From assembly GCA_041609895.1 (NCBI GenBank), contig JBFIPX010000025.1:1-27079 (forward strand): a DNA stretch of 27,079 nt, given 5' to 3'. The translations under genes were made by a program, and so were the position numbers. This document shows positions 7,812-16,174 of the stretch, in pieces. The notes under the pieces are model-generated. The model was given only the letters and a program-made list of their open reading frames with translations, did not search any database and had not been told where the DNA came from. This stretch comes from JAHHLP01 sp041609895 (GTDB lineage Bacteria; Bacteroidota; Rhodothermia; Rhodothermales; JABDKH01). The first letter of the stretch is position 1; each line of letters starts with the position of its first letter.

Positions 7812-9626
7812 CAGCCATCGATCGGTAGCAATGCCTTCTGCGACAGACGGCCCCGGAAGGACGCTCAGGTGCAGGTTCTTGTCTCGAATGCAGGTCCGAA
7901 CTCGCTCGGGCAGCATGTTCCAAAGCTGTTGCGGGGGAGCATCGCTGGAAACAATCAATCGTCCCCCGTCTCGAAGAGCGTCCAGAACATTGAGGTCGAA
8001 GATCATGCTGATGCGGGTGATGCCCACGATGTTGGCATCCGTAGGACTGCCGCTACGGTGACCGTTGTCTCGGGAGTGGCATACGGTAATTGTCTCTGGT
8101 TCGAAGTCCGTCGTACCTGAGGCGGACGCACGGCTCTCGACGGTCCCGTCCGCGGTGCGGAACAGGCCGACAGCGAGGGCCGCGCCGACCTCGCCCGGGG
8201 ATTGATCGGCCATGCCCACCAGCCTTATCACGGTGGCCTCCGTACCCGACGTGGTGCCGCGCCCGGCACCTGTCAGACCCCGAAGGCTAAGTCGGCCATA
8301 GGCTGTCTCCAGCAGTTGACCCAACCGTTCAAGGCCGGGAACGCGTGAACCCTGCGGCACGCCAAAACGGACGCCGAGGTGATAGCGCTTTTGGTTTGCG
8401 CCTTCGGGCAGCATGTTGTCGAAAACGGCGCGCAAATCCGCATGCGATGCCTCTGCGGTGTTCTGCGACACGGCCGAAAAGAGTGTCGGTCCCTCGTCTT
8501 GCGTTGCGGGCCGTTGGCGACTGTAACGCTTGGGACGGCCTTCGCTCGAGCCGCCGGAATCCCGCGAGCGACTTAACAGAGATCGCAGGTCTGCCATCAT
8601 GGGAGTATCCTGCGCGCCTCCGATCCGAACGCTTTCAAGTACGGTGACTCCTTGCTTGTTATGAAGAAGCCTTATGAGGTCAGCCTCGGGGATGGGTCGG
8701 TACATCTTGATCTCCACCATACCCACCTTTCGGTGTTGGCGGCGAAGCTCGTCTATTACGTCACGCAGGGTTTTTGAAACGCGACCCGCGGCAACGACAA
8801 TGAAGTCAGCGTCATCTGCGCGATAAGGAGATATCGGTCCATGGTCGCGTCCTGTCGCAGCAGCGAAATGGGCGAAGGCATTAGCAGCTACTTTTGATAT
8901 CTCCTCGCCGAAGAAGACCTCCTGCCCTGCAAGCGTTCTGGACGCCGCCGTCCGGTCCAGATGAGCACCGAGACCGACAGGGCGTTCAACGCTGAGCAGG
9001 CGCGGAATTCGTCGACGAGATTCACCAAAGAGCAGGCGTTGAGAAGGAGTTGGCGAAGCGATCGAATCGACTGGTTTGCCTATCCATGCCCGAAGCATTT
9101 CGGATTCCGGTACGCGAAATGTGGAAACGTTGTTGGTTCCGGTGTAGGAGTCCTGCGTCACGATGACAGGTACAAGGGCCTCCTCCGCGATGCGTCGCCC
9201 TACCATCCCGAGGTCCAGCATTTCCTGCGCGTCTGCTGCCTGAAATATTACGCAGCCTGTGTCGCGAAGCGCGGCGACAGAATCATGTGATGCCCGGGAG
9301 GCCGTGTGACCTGCTTCGCAGCTGTAGTGGACCACCAGAGGAAGATGAGCGGAAGCTGCCGCCCGCAACTCGGAGACGACTTGCGTCAGGTCATTTCCGG
9401 AAATGAGAACGGCCGCTCGTGCGCCGGAGGCTGAAAGTCCCGTCGCAATTCCGACTGCACTCCTTGCGTCTGCAACCAAACGGACCCCGGACTGGGGGGC
9501 GCCACCGACTGAAACAATGACTGAGCCGGACGCGAGCTCCATGTCGACCAGCGCCATTTGCGGGTCTTTCGCCGCAGTTCGTCCCGGCCATCCGGGCTGC
9601 CTGTCTATGTCGGCTTTATCGGGCAC
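7809..9626 (-). CDS. N-terminal half of a degenerate PFOR/NifJ-like protein
   Basis: This 605-aa protein matches the first half of full-length PFOR. Residues about 50-175 resemble the alpha (pyrimidine) TPP domain: ELRAAASAHLPLVVH, DTGCVIFQAADAQEMLDL, VPVIVTQDSYTGTN. Residues 267-350 resemble domain II (ADFIVVAAG, KVGMVEIKMYRP). Residues 415-600 resemble the gamma domain (NIVGITRISMIFDLNVLDALRDGG and LPERVRTCIRDKNLHLSVL). The N-terminal block with the YPITP substrate/TPP motif is missing, and the catalytic Glu region (ESEAG in PFOR) reads ADARS, so it is probably inactive as a 2-oxoacid oxidoreductase. The start is GTG at 9626, one base after the rnfB stop; an ATG at 9557 (residue 24) is an alternative. 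The frame ends in a TAG that leads in frame into the 920-aa protein. Confidence 0.82.
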   Translation of the reverse strand: MPDKADIDRQPGWPGRTAAKDPQMALVDMELASGSVIVSVGGAPQSGVRLVADARSAVGIATGLSASGARAAVLISGNDLTQVVSELRAAASAHLPLVVHYSCEAGHTASRASHDSVAALRDTGCVIFQAADAQEMLDLGMVGRRIAEEALVPVIVTQDSYTGTNNVSTFRVPESEMLRAWIGKPVDSIASPTPSQRLLFGESRRRIPRLLSVERPVGLGAHLDRTAASRTLAGQEVFFGEEISKVAANAFAHFAAATGRDHGPISPYRADDADFIVVAAGRVSKTLRDVIDELRRQHRKVGMVEIKMYRPIPEADLIRLLHNKQGVTVLESVRIGGAQDTPMMADLRSLLSRSRDSGGSSEGRPKRYSRQRPATQDEGPTLFSAVSQNTAEASHADLRAVFDNMLPEGANQKRYHLGVRFGVPQGSRVPGLERLGQLLETAYGRLSLRGLTGAGRGTTSGTEATVIRLVGMADQSPGEVGAALAVGLFRTADGTVESRASASGTTDFEPETITVCHSRDNGHRSGSPTDANIVGITRISMIFDLNVLDALRDGGRLIVSSDAPPQQLWNMLPERVRTCIRDKNLHLSVLPGPSVAEGIATDRWL

Positions 9627-9627
9627 G

Positions 9628-10473
9628 CTAATGGTTTGTCGGAATGGTATCGAGCGGGATGAACTCTTTAAACTGCTGACCGACTATCCACTGTATTGCA
9701 CCGGTGGGGCACCTCAGGGTCGCGAGTTCGGTCTGGTGCTCGATTTTGTCAGTGTTGATTACCGGCAGGTTGTCCTTCATCGCGATCAGCCCTTCCGGAG
9801 CGTCTGCCGCGCACAAGCCGCAGCCGGTGCAAGCAACCTTGCATCGCTCGAGCGCTTCCTCTCCTTCGAGAATGGACTTGCACTGGACGACGAGGCAATG
9901 ACTCACGGGTTGAATGACGAAGAGGTCTTTTGGGCAGGCCCGAACACAGTCGCCGCAGGCCGTGCAGGCCTCGAGGTCTACTACCGGTAATCCGTTGGCC
10001 GACATGGTTATGGCGTCGAATGTACATGCTGCTTCGCAGTCGGCCAGTCCGAGACATCCGAATGTGCATCCCTTGAATCCGCCACCAATCGTCGCGGCAG
10101 CCCGACACGAAGAGAACCCCTCATATTCTCCCACCTGAAGGGCCACGTCGCGCCCTCCAGCGCAGAGCAAACGCGCCACCTTTTTCTCGACCGTCCCTGC
10201 ATCTATCCCAAGAAAGTTCGCGATAAACCGTGCCGTCTCGGGTCCGCCAACCGGGCATCCCGAGGGCAGGATCTTTCCGTCGACGACGCGCTCGGCGAAG
10301 GCGCGGCAGCCTGGAAGCCCGCACGCGCCGCAGTTGGCGCCCGGCAGGATGTCGGTGACGGTGTCAATGCGGGGATCCTCGTAGACCCACAATCTTCTGT
10401 GGGCTACCGCCAGAACAACAGCCAGAAGAGCGGCCAGTCCGGCAAGAAAGCCAATGGCGAGCAAGGACTCCAT
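9628..10473 (-). CDS. rnfB: RnfB, iron-sulfur entry subunit
   Basis: This 281-aa protein is RnfB, which accepts electrons from reduced ferredoxin and passes them into Rnf. One N-terminal membrane helix (about 4-24) is followed by the Fe-S domain C48-x2-C51-x4-C56-x16-C73 (GANCGACGLPGC). Cys-rich ferredoxin modules come next: C136, C140, C146, C150, then C170, C173, C176, C180. A further Cys set lies at C198, C211, C215, C218, C221 and C255. The ATG at 10473 directly follows the TAA of the 832-aa gene (TAAATG). RnfB heads the Rnf block here, as is usual in Bacteroidota (B-C-D-G-E-A), but is separated from rnfC by the two PFOR-like genes. Confidence 0.97.
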   Translation of the reverse strand: MESLLAIGFLAGLAALLAVVLAVAHRRLWVYEDPRIDTVTDILPGANCGACGLPGCRAFAERVVDGKILPSGCPVGGPETARFIANFLGIDAGTVEKKVARLLCAGGRDVALQVGEYEGFSSCRAAATIGGGFKGCTFGCLGLADCEAACTFDAITMSANGLPVVDLEACTACGDCVRACPKDLFVIQPVSHCLVVQCKSILEGEEALERCKVACTGCGLCAADAPEGLIAMKDNLPVINTDKIEHQTELATLRCPTGAIQWIVGQQFKEFIPLDTIPTNH

Positions 10474-12972
10474 TTAGAGGAAGGGCTTGGCACGTTCCAT
10501 GAGGTCATCCAGGTCCGGTTCATTCGGGTTGAGCGGCTTTCCAGGATGAATGATTCGTACGGGACATTTCTCGGCAGCCATGACAATCTCGCGATAGGTC
10601 CCGGCTGTCGCATCCTTGATGTAGGCCTGTTGATTGTCGTCGTACGCGAAAAGTCTCGGGTTGATGTTCGTGCACTCGTTGCACGTGGTGCATCGAATAG
10701 TCTCTACGTATGGCTCATCCAGAGTAAGCGTCTCCTCAGCATCCTCATCGTCCGATGCCTTGTCGACCGCGGCTTCACCATCTTCGATTGGTGAAGTGTC
10801 TGTCTGTGCAGTGGGCACTGAAGCTCCTTCGGCGGAAGGGGCAGCAGCCGGCGCCGGCGCACTCGACGGGCCCGACTGCGACGGTGCCGCCGTTTGCAGG
10901 CCGAGCAGGCCGGCGGCAATATTTGAGACGATCCCGCGCGCAAGTTCGCCTGTCGTTCTCTGTAGCTCAGCGTTGTACCGAGATTCAACCGCCGCAATGG
11001 CTTCCTTCTTTTCCTTTTCGAAGCGTTCCTTTGCTGCTTCCACTGCTCGAGCGGCCAGAGAGCTGTTCACGCCACCCAAATCCTGCAGCGTGCGCCACCG
11101 CTCGAGGGAGAACCGCATCGCACGGATTACGCACTGTCTCGGCACGACGCGACCGAGAAAACCATCGTGATCCGCGACCCACAGAAAGGGGACGAGAGAT
11201 GATTCGTCGGTCTCGTTGGACTGAAGGTACTCGTCGACAGGAGTCATCGAATCGTGCCACATTTCAGGCCCGACCCAACGAAAGAGATCATTCCACCGTG
11301 AGTCACAGAAGAGAAAGCCCGCGAAGGTAAACGGGACCCTTAGGGATACCAACTCACCGTCTCGGTCTGCTTCCAGGACGGTGGATCCCCAAGACTCTTC
11401 TGGGTCGGGATTGCGGTCGACTGCGAACTTTTCCGCCCAGCTGTCTCCACTTGGGTTGAACTCGAATAAGGGGAACGCACGAGATTCGAGAGCAATCGCC
11501 GAACTCAGGTGATCGTCGAGAGGGTCAATTTTCGACTCCAGGCCAGTGTAGATGGACCATAGTGCGGGTCCGGAGTAACGTGCACCGACATGGGCAGCCC
11601 AACCGATTGGCTCGGCTTCTGAAGCGGGCGCCTGGAAGACGTAGGCGGTTCCGAGAGCTGCCGCCTGCCACGCCGTATGCGAAGCAGCGGACGAAACGTG
11701 GCCCCTGTTCGGGTGCGCGAGTTCGGTGGTCAGCTCGTCTACCTTCAAGACAATCTTCACCGGCAGTCGGGTGGCAAGAAGATCCATCAGCCGGCTGCGA
11801 GCAGAGGCTGACAGGTCGGACGTTGAGCCCGCGTTTATGAGACAAGGAGGACACATCTCGATCTCTTCGTCCGTCAGGCTCTCGACGCCAAAATTGTCGA
11901 AGAAGGCATCGTGATCGTTCTCCCGGTATTTGCCGGAGATCTCGAGGAAGGCGATTTGCGCCGCTCTCGAAAGCCGAGCCATTGTGTCCATGTCGTGCCG
12001 CACGCTGACGGTCGCGGACTCAAGGCCGGCCTCGCCTTCAAGAATCCGATCGGTCCCGGCCGCCAACAGCACCCCAGGCAGGTCTACAAGGTCCTGTCGC
12101 ACCGATTCCAGGCGTCGTCGACGTTCCTCGGGCATCTGGTGGTGTCGGCCCGACTCCGACATGATTCCCGACAGGGCGTCAAAATCGAGCTCAGATGCAA
12201 ACGTCTTTCCAACTGACGCCTCGAGGTGGTCAGGGCTACGTGATTCCTCGGATCCCTCAAAGTCAACTAAGAGGAGATCGTCAATTTGCAGAGCGAGGCT
12301 TTCGACTCGACGCTGAGCCTCCGAGAATCGTCGCTGCCACGCTTTACCGTTAAGAGTCTCGATAAGGTGGACCAAATCCTCGTACGACAAATCGACCAAC
12401 TTGCCATCCACACCAAGCTGCTTGCGTGCTTCGGTCAGGGCCTCTCGTGCAGTAGAGGAGATCGTATCATCATCAGGGGGGGCCACCACTTCGATCGCGA
12501 GGTCCCAGAGTTTCGACAGCGGTAGCTCGGCATTGTCGTTGAAACGCCGACGGATTTCGGCTTCCATCGTGAGCAATAGTCGAACGCGCTCCTTGTCGTC
12601 CTCGGGCGGTGCGTCGGTTCCTATCAGCCGGTCGATGATCGAGGTCAGGGACGTCGGGATGTCGTCGTCGCCTTCTCCGATGCACATTGGATACGGGCCG
12701 CGCCGCGCCGACGCGTTTACGTACTCGAACAGTGAGGCAGGCAACAGGCGTGCGTCCTCGACCTGCTGTCCCACGTCGCGGCCGTGGCGGTAAAACGCCA
12801 TCAGATCACGTCCCGCCTTGTCAGATACCTTGCCGTCGTGCTTGGGGTATGCCAGCGTCCCAGAGCTTCGGTAGAAATCCACCGATTCCCGAAAATCGGA
12901 TTCACCCGTCGTGGCGTTTAGGGCGGTCTCCGCGTCAGGTGAGGACGTTGACGGCAAACTTGTCGAACTCAC
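10474..12972 (-). CDS. PFOR-derived 832-aa protein with a C-terminal ferredoxin domain
   Basis: This protein is a paralogue of the 920-aa PFOR-like protein. Shared blocks are LTDEEIEMCPPC (366-377; LTNEEREICPPVC in the partner), LPVKI (403-407), LESRAFP (495-501), and a long stretch at about 546-640 ending in LGGVNSSLAARA (LGAIESSLVERV in the partner). The GDG TPP motif and the two mid-protein ferredoxin motifs are absent. A coiled coil (about 645-680), a Pro/Ala-rich linker (about 695-725) and an acidic stretch (728-747) follow. The protein ends in a single-cluster ferredoxin domain of Bacillus type: C761, C764, C767 and C803-P. The GTG start at 12972 overlaps korB by 38 nt; a GAGG ribosome binding site lies about 8 nt upstream. 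Its position between korB and rnfB suggests it carries electrons from KorAB to RnfB. This role is inferred. Confidence 0.8.
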   Translation of the reverse strand: MSSTSLPSTSSPDAETALNATTGESDFRESVDFYRSSGTLAYPKHDGKVSDKAGRDLMAFYRHGRDVGQQVEDARLLPASLFEYVNASARRGPYPMCIGEGDDDIPTSLTSIIDRLIGTDAPPEDDKERVRLLLTMEAEIRRRFNDNAELPLSKLWDLAIEVVAPPDDDTISSTAREALTEARKQLGVDGKLVDLSYEDLVHLIETLNGKAWQRRFSEAQRRVESLALQIDDLLLVDFEGSEESRSPDHLEASVGKTFASELDFDALSGIMSESGRHHQMPEERRRRLESVRQDLVDLPGVLLAAGTDRILEGEAGLESATVSVRHDMDTMARLSRAAQIAFLEISGKYRENDHDAFFDNFGVESLTDEEIEMCPPCLINAGSTSDLSASARSRLMDLLATRLPVKIVLKVDELTTELAHPNRGHVSSAASHTAWQAAALGTAYVFQAPASEAEPIGWAAHVGARYSGPALWSIYTGLESKIDPLDDHLSSAIALESRAFPLFEFNPSGDSWAEKFAVDRNPDPEESWGSTVLEADRDGELVSLRVPFTFAGFLFCDSRWNDLFRWVGPEMWHDSMTPVDEYLQSNETDESSLVPFLWVADHDGFLGRVVPRQCVIRAMRFSLERWRTLQDLGGVNSSLAARAVEAAKERFEKEKKEAIAAVESRYNAELQRTTGELARGIVSNIAAGLLGLQTAAPSQSGPSSAPAPAAAPSAEGASVPTAQTDTSPIEDGEAAVDKASDDEDAEETLTLDEPYVETIRCTTCNECTNINPRLFAYDDNQQAYIKDATAGTYREIVMAAEKCPVRIIHPGKPLNPNEPDLDDLMERAKPFL

Positions 12973-13915
12973 GATCGATAGCCTCTTTTCTCATACCGAC
13001 GGAGACAGACCTTCTGGGCCGGCGAAGGTCTTCGTAGCATTGTCGAGAGTCGTTGCGATACAGGATTCCGACGGGCTCGACCTCACTCATCGCTGCGATC
13101 TCGCGAGCGCGATTGATGTCAGAGGGGTCGTGCTCCATCGAATTGGAGTAAGTCTCGCCGAGCTTCCCATTTACACGAATGCCGTTCTCGTGATTGAGCA
13201 GCAGGATCTTTTTCGGATCTGTGATGAGGCAATCAAAAAAGTTCGGCAGGAAGTGCGGACACCGCTGCGCGATGCGAACGAACGAGAACCCGCGATGATG
13301 AAACGCAGCATGAATGATTTGGTAGAGCACATCGGGGATCCACTCGACTGCGTTGGCAACAAAGGAAACGTTGCCTACTCCGAGCGTCGTGCTCAGGATG
13401 TTGAGCGGCTCGAGGTAGGAGCCGTACGGCGTGGTCGACGTCTTGAGTCCCTTTGGCGAGGTGGGTGAGGCCTGCTTCTTGGTCATGCCGTAGATCTCGT
13501 TATCGTGAACAAGCACGACGAGGTTCATGTTGTAGCGGATCGCGTGTATCCAGTGAGCGGTTCCGATGCTGCAGCAGTCGCCGTCACCCATGTTCACGAA
13601 TACGTTCAGGTCGGGCCGGCGGATCTTTACTCCCTGGGCGATCGGAAGGGCGCGCCCATGCAGACCGTGAAATCCGTAGGTGCCCATGTGATGTGGGAAT
13701 CGGCTTGAGCAACCGATACCCGACACGAAGACCGTCTTTTCAGGCGGGAGTTGCTCATCGCGACACAGCCGCTGTACTGCTGTCAGGATCGCATTGTCAC
13801 CGCAGCCCGGACACCATCTTGGAACGGCACTCTGATAGTCCGTCAGATTGTACTGGGGCTCTTCGATGTCAATCGCAAGAGATGTGTTGAGGCCGAACAT
13901 TGTTCGCTCACCCAT
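12935..13915 (-). CDS. korB: 2-oxoacid:ferredoxin oxidoreductase beta subunit (KorB-type)
   Basis: This 326-aa TPP-binding subunit catalyses oxidative decarboxylation of a 2-oxoacid with CoA, reducing ferredoxin. The catalytic features are intact: WCPGCGDNAIL (C35, C38), GIGCSSR (C69) and RCPHF (C219) as cluster ligands, GDGD (110-113), and N139 to T145 (NEIYGMT) for TPP/Mg2+. SPTSPKGLKTSTTPYG is typical of 2-oxoglutarate-type KorB. The ATG at 13915 overlaps the korA stop by 8 nt. No separate delta (ferredoxin) subunit is encoded, which leaves a role for the downstream ferredoxin-carrying proteins. The exact 2-oxoacid cannot be proved from sequence; 2-oxoglutarate is most likely. Confidence 0.93.
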   Translation of the reverse strand: MGERTMFGLNTSLAIDIEEPQYNLTDYQSAVPRWCPGCGDNAILTAVQRLCRDEQLPPEKTVFVSGIGCSSRFPHHMGTYGFHGLHGRALPIAQGVKIRRPDLNVFVNMGDGDCCSIGTAHWIHAIRYNMNLVVLVHDNEIYGMTKKQASPTSPKGLKTSTTPYGSYLEPLNILSTTLGVGNVSFVANAVEWIPDVLYQIIHAAFHHRGFSFVRIAQRCPHFLPNFFDCLITDPKKILLLNHENGIRVNGKLGETYSNSMEHDPSDINRAREIAAMSEVEPVGILYRNDSRQCYEDLRRPRRSVSVGMRKEAIDREFDKFAVNVLT

Positions 13916-15845
13916 TGATTGTTGTTAGCTGGTGCCGAAGCATTTCCTCGATACGACCGGGCTGGATTGGTTCACCGTGTACGCCCGACCACGAGTCTAC
14001 ATCCACCAGGTAGCGCGCACGCAGCAGCAGGGCGAGGTTGGAATACCTCCGGTTGTCCGCATCGATGAGTTCGTCTTCGAGGCTGTCCGAGTAGTTCATC
14101 TCGACGGAGATGACCTTGCCAAATCGCTGGAGGATTTCGCCGATGCCGGACGCCATGGGCTGAAGAAACTTGAGGTGGAGGGCGGATACGCGGTGCCCGT
14201 CCTCGCGGACGCGGTCGACGGCTTCCCGAATCGCGCCCTGGGTGCTGCCCCAGCCCAGAACCAGAATGTCGCCCTCATCATCGCCGTAGATTTCGGGCGT
14301 CTTGAGCGTCTTCTGGAAGGCTGCCAGTTTCATGCTTCTGCTCCTCGCCCCGCGCTGATTCACGCCGCGATCGTAAGCCACCTTGCCGGCCTCGTTGTGA
14401 GCAAGGCCGGTGAGTGTAAACATTCCTCCAGGCTGCCCGGGCATCAGCCGTCTCGACACACCGGTCTTCGGGTCCCAGTCGTAAGGCGGCGTGCCCCGTG
14501 GCACGGGGCTCTGGTCTATCGGGGGAGCGAGCCAGTCCTGACTGAAAGTCGGTCGAGGAAACGGTTGCTGGCCCGTCGCAAGATTGGCATCGGACAACAC
14601 AATGACCGGCATGCGGAAGGTCTCCGCAATCTTTCTTGCGGTCAGGACGGAGTAGAAACAGTCCTCAATGGTAGCGGGGGCCATTACAACCTTCGGTGCA
14701 TCTCCGTGCGTGCTGAAGAGAGCGGCCAGCAGATCACCCTGCTCGACCTTCGTCGGGAGACCAGTACTCGGGCCGCCGCGCTGCACGTTAACGATCACCA
14801 GAGGCAGCTCGGCCATGACGGCCAGTCCAATCAACTCCGTCTTGAGAGAGATCCCAGGCCCCGACGTGATGGTCACCGCGCACTTTCCGGCGTAAGAGGC
14901 TCCGATGGCGAATGCGCAAGCAGCGATTTCATCCTCGGCCTGGTGCACCATCCCGCCGACATGCTCAAATATCTCACTCAGATAGTGGGAAGCGGATGTG
15001 GCCGGTGTTATCGGATACATCGCGCAGACCTCCATGCCGGATGCGACTACACCGAGGGCGATCGCTACATTGCCGTTGACGACTATCTGAGGGCCGTGTA
15101 TCTCGGCTGGGGGAACGCGAAATCCGAAATCTAAGTTCGCCTCCGCCCATTCGAAGCCGGCATCGAACAGATTGATGTTGCTCTCGACAATCTTCTCGCC
15201 CTTGCGGCCAAAAACGAAACGGATGTGTTCCCGTCCAAGCTCTTTTTCCCGTCCGTAGATGGAGCAGAGCATGCCGAGGACGAACATGTTCTTTCCGCGT
15301 TGCGGATTCTTCACATGTTTCAGTGTCTCCACTTCCATCGGCACTTCGTAGACTTTGAATCCATCCTCGACGAGTTCATTGTAGACCCGAGCGTACGATG
15401 CGGCTATCTCCTCGTCCGGGTGCGTCCGCCATTTGTCTTCAATGAGAATGATGCACCCCGGTTTGAGTGATTCGCGGCGGCCGATAAGCACCATTTCGTT
15501 GAACGCAACGAGAAGGTCCGCCTCGTCACCCGCATTTGTTATCGGGAAGGACCCGATGCGAATTCTGTTGCCGCTGCCGCCGGCCGGATTACGGGGCGGT
15601 GGCTGTATCTCTGCCGGAATTATCTCCACCGTCCAGACGCCATTGCCCATCTTGGCAGAGACGGTTCCGAAAGCCTGCCCGGCCTTCTGTGCACCTTCGC
15701 CGGCATCGGAGACGATCTCGACGACGTGTTGCTTGACCGTGACGATGTTCTTGGGAGGCAGGCCGTTTACTTGGCTGCCTTGAGGTCTGGAAGCAGCCTT
15801 GCCTACTGACACACCTGTGTCAACAGGCGCTTGCGAGTCTGGCAT
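13908..15845 (-). CDS. korA: 2-oxoacid:ferredoxin oxidoreductase alpha subunit (KorA-type, gamma-alpha fusion)
   Basis: This 645-aa subunit partners KorB. Residues about 35-240 form the gamma domain (SDAGEGAQKAGQAFG, GSFPITNAGDEADLLVAFNE). The alpha domain starts near residue 255 with GNVAIALG and has the intact YPITP motif (277-281), AEDEIAAC and TSGPGISLKTE; domain II is near the C-terminus (GDILVLGWGSTQGAIREAV). This fused arrangement is the common 2-oxoglutarate:ferredoxin oxidoreductase type in Bacteroidota and relatives. The ATG at 15845 has an AAAGGTG ribosome binding site and follows a 329-bp divergent intergenic region, so korA is probably the first gene of the operon. The first 30 residues are low-complexity and poorly conserved. 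Confidence 0.94.
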   Translation of the reverse strand: MPDSQAPVDTGVSVGKAASRPQGSQVNGLPPKNIVTVKQHVVEIVSDAGEGAQKAGQAFGTVSAKMGNGVWTVEIIPAEIQPPPRNPAGGSGNRIRIGSFPITNAGDEADLLVAFNEMVLIGRRESLKPGCIILIEDKWRTHPDEEIAASYARVYNELVEDGFKVYEVPMEVETLKHVKNPQRGKNMFVLGMLCSIYGREKELGREHIRFVFGRKGEKIVESNINLFDAGFEWAEANLDFGFRVPPAEIHGPQIVVNGNVAIALGVVASGMEVCAMYPITPATSASHYLSEIFEHVGGMVHQAEDEIAACAFAIGASYAGKCAVTITSGPGISLKTELIGLAVMAELPLVIVNVQRGGPSTGLPTKVEQGDLLAALFSTHGDAPKVVMAPATIEDCFYSVLTARKIAETFRMPVIVLSDANLATGQQPFPRPTFSQDWLAPPIDQSPVPRGTPPYDWDPKTGVSRRLMPGQPGGMFTLTGLAHNEAGKVAYDRGVNQRGARSRSMKLAAFQKTLKTPEIYGDDEGDILVLGWGSTQGAIREAVDRVREDGHRVSALHLKFLQPMASGIGEILQRFGKVISVEMNYSDSLEDELIDADNRRYSNLALLLRARYLVDVDSWSGVHGEPIQPGRIEEMLRHQLTTING

Positions 15846-16174
15846 TGCACCTTTATTACACTGATTGTAGTCGAGCGAATCTATCTATCAGGTAATCACA
15901 TTATCGCATACTTTTTACGTAACACAAATGGTATCAATACCCTACATCGTGTAGTGCAATCCTCTACATGAACTCGGGAATGGGGTGCCGAACTGATGGG
16001 TGGCAACTCGTAATACAAAGTGCCCCATTGCTTTCGGCCGTTTGTGGACTGATCGGATTTCGGCCATTCCATGGACATATTTCAGCCTTATTTTGCCGTA
16101 GCGTGTCACGCCTGTTCCCAGACCAACCGCCGCCATTGTGAGGCAATCGCTCACGCTCATCAACGTCCATAGTC
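15846..16174. other. Divergent intergenic region without a gene
   Basis: This 329-bp gap separates korA (leftward) from the phosphatase-like lipoprotein (rightward). It is more A+T-rich than its surroundings near korA. It must hold the promoter of the long Kor/Rnf operon and probably that of the phosphatase-like gene. Short frames inside it have no family resemblance or ribosome binding site. No clear consensus promoter could be assigned; a TTGCAC...TGATAC pair with a 17-nt spacer on the minus strand (15931-15959) is only a weak candidate. Confidence 0.6.
15942..15968. promoter_or_regulatory. Possible operator: CTACA/TGTAG inverted repeat upstream of korA
   Basis: CTACA (15942-15946), TCG, TGTAG (15950-15954) form a perfect 5-bp inverted repeat with a 3-bp spacer. 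A third half-site, CTACA, is at 15964-15968 in the orientation of the first. It lies about 97-120 bp before the korA start, inside the spacer of the weak candidate promoter. This fits a repressor or activator site for the operon, but such a short palindrome can arise by chance. Confidence 0.3.

Noticed and set aside
7809..9626. TAG recoding (for example pyrrolysine) at the junction of the PFOR halves
   Set aside because: TAG ends rnfB, rnfC, rnfD, rnfG and rnfA here, so general reassignment is unlikely, and no pyl genes are in the window. Low-level readthrough remains possible.
13932..15134. Long open frame (400 codons) on the plus strand opposite korA
   Set aside because: It is antisense to a strongly conserved gene, has no family similarity and no ribosome binding site; long shadow frames are expected in G+C-rich coding DNA.
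16088..16095. TTATTTTG as a Bacteroidota -7 promoter element for the phosphatase-like gene
   Set aside because: It does not fully match TAnnTTTG and there is no TTG-type -33 element at the right distance.
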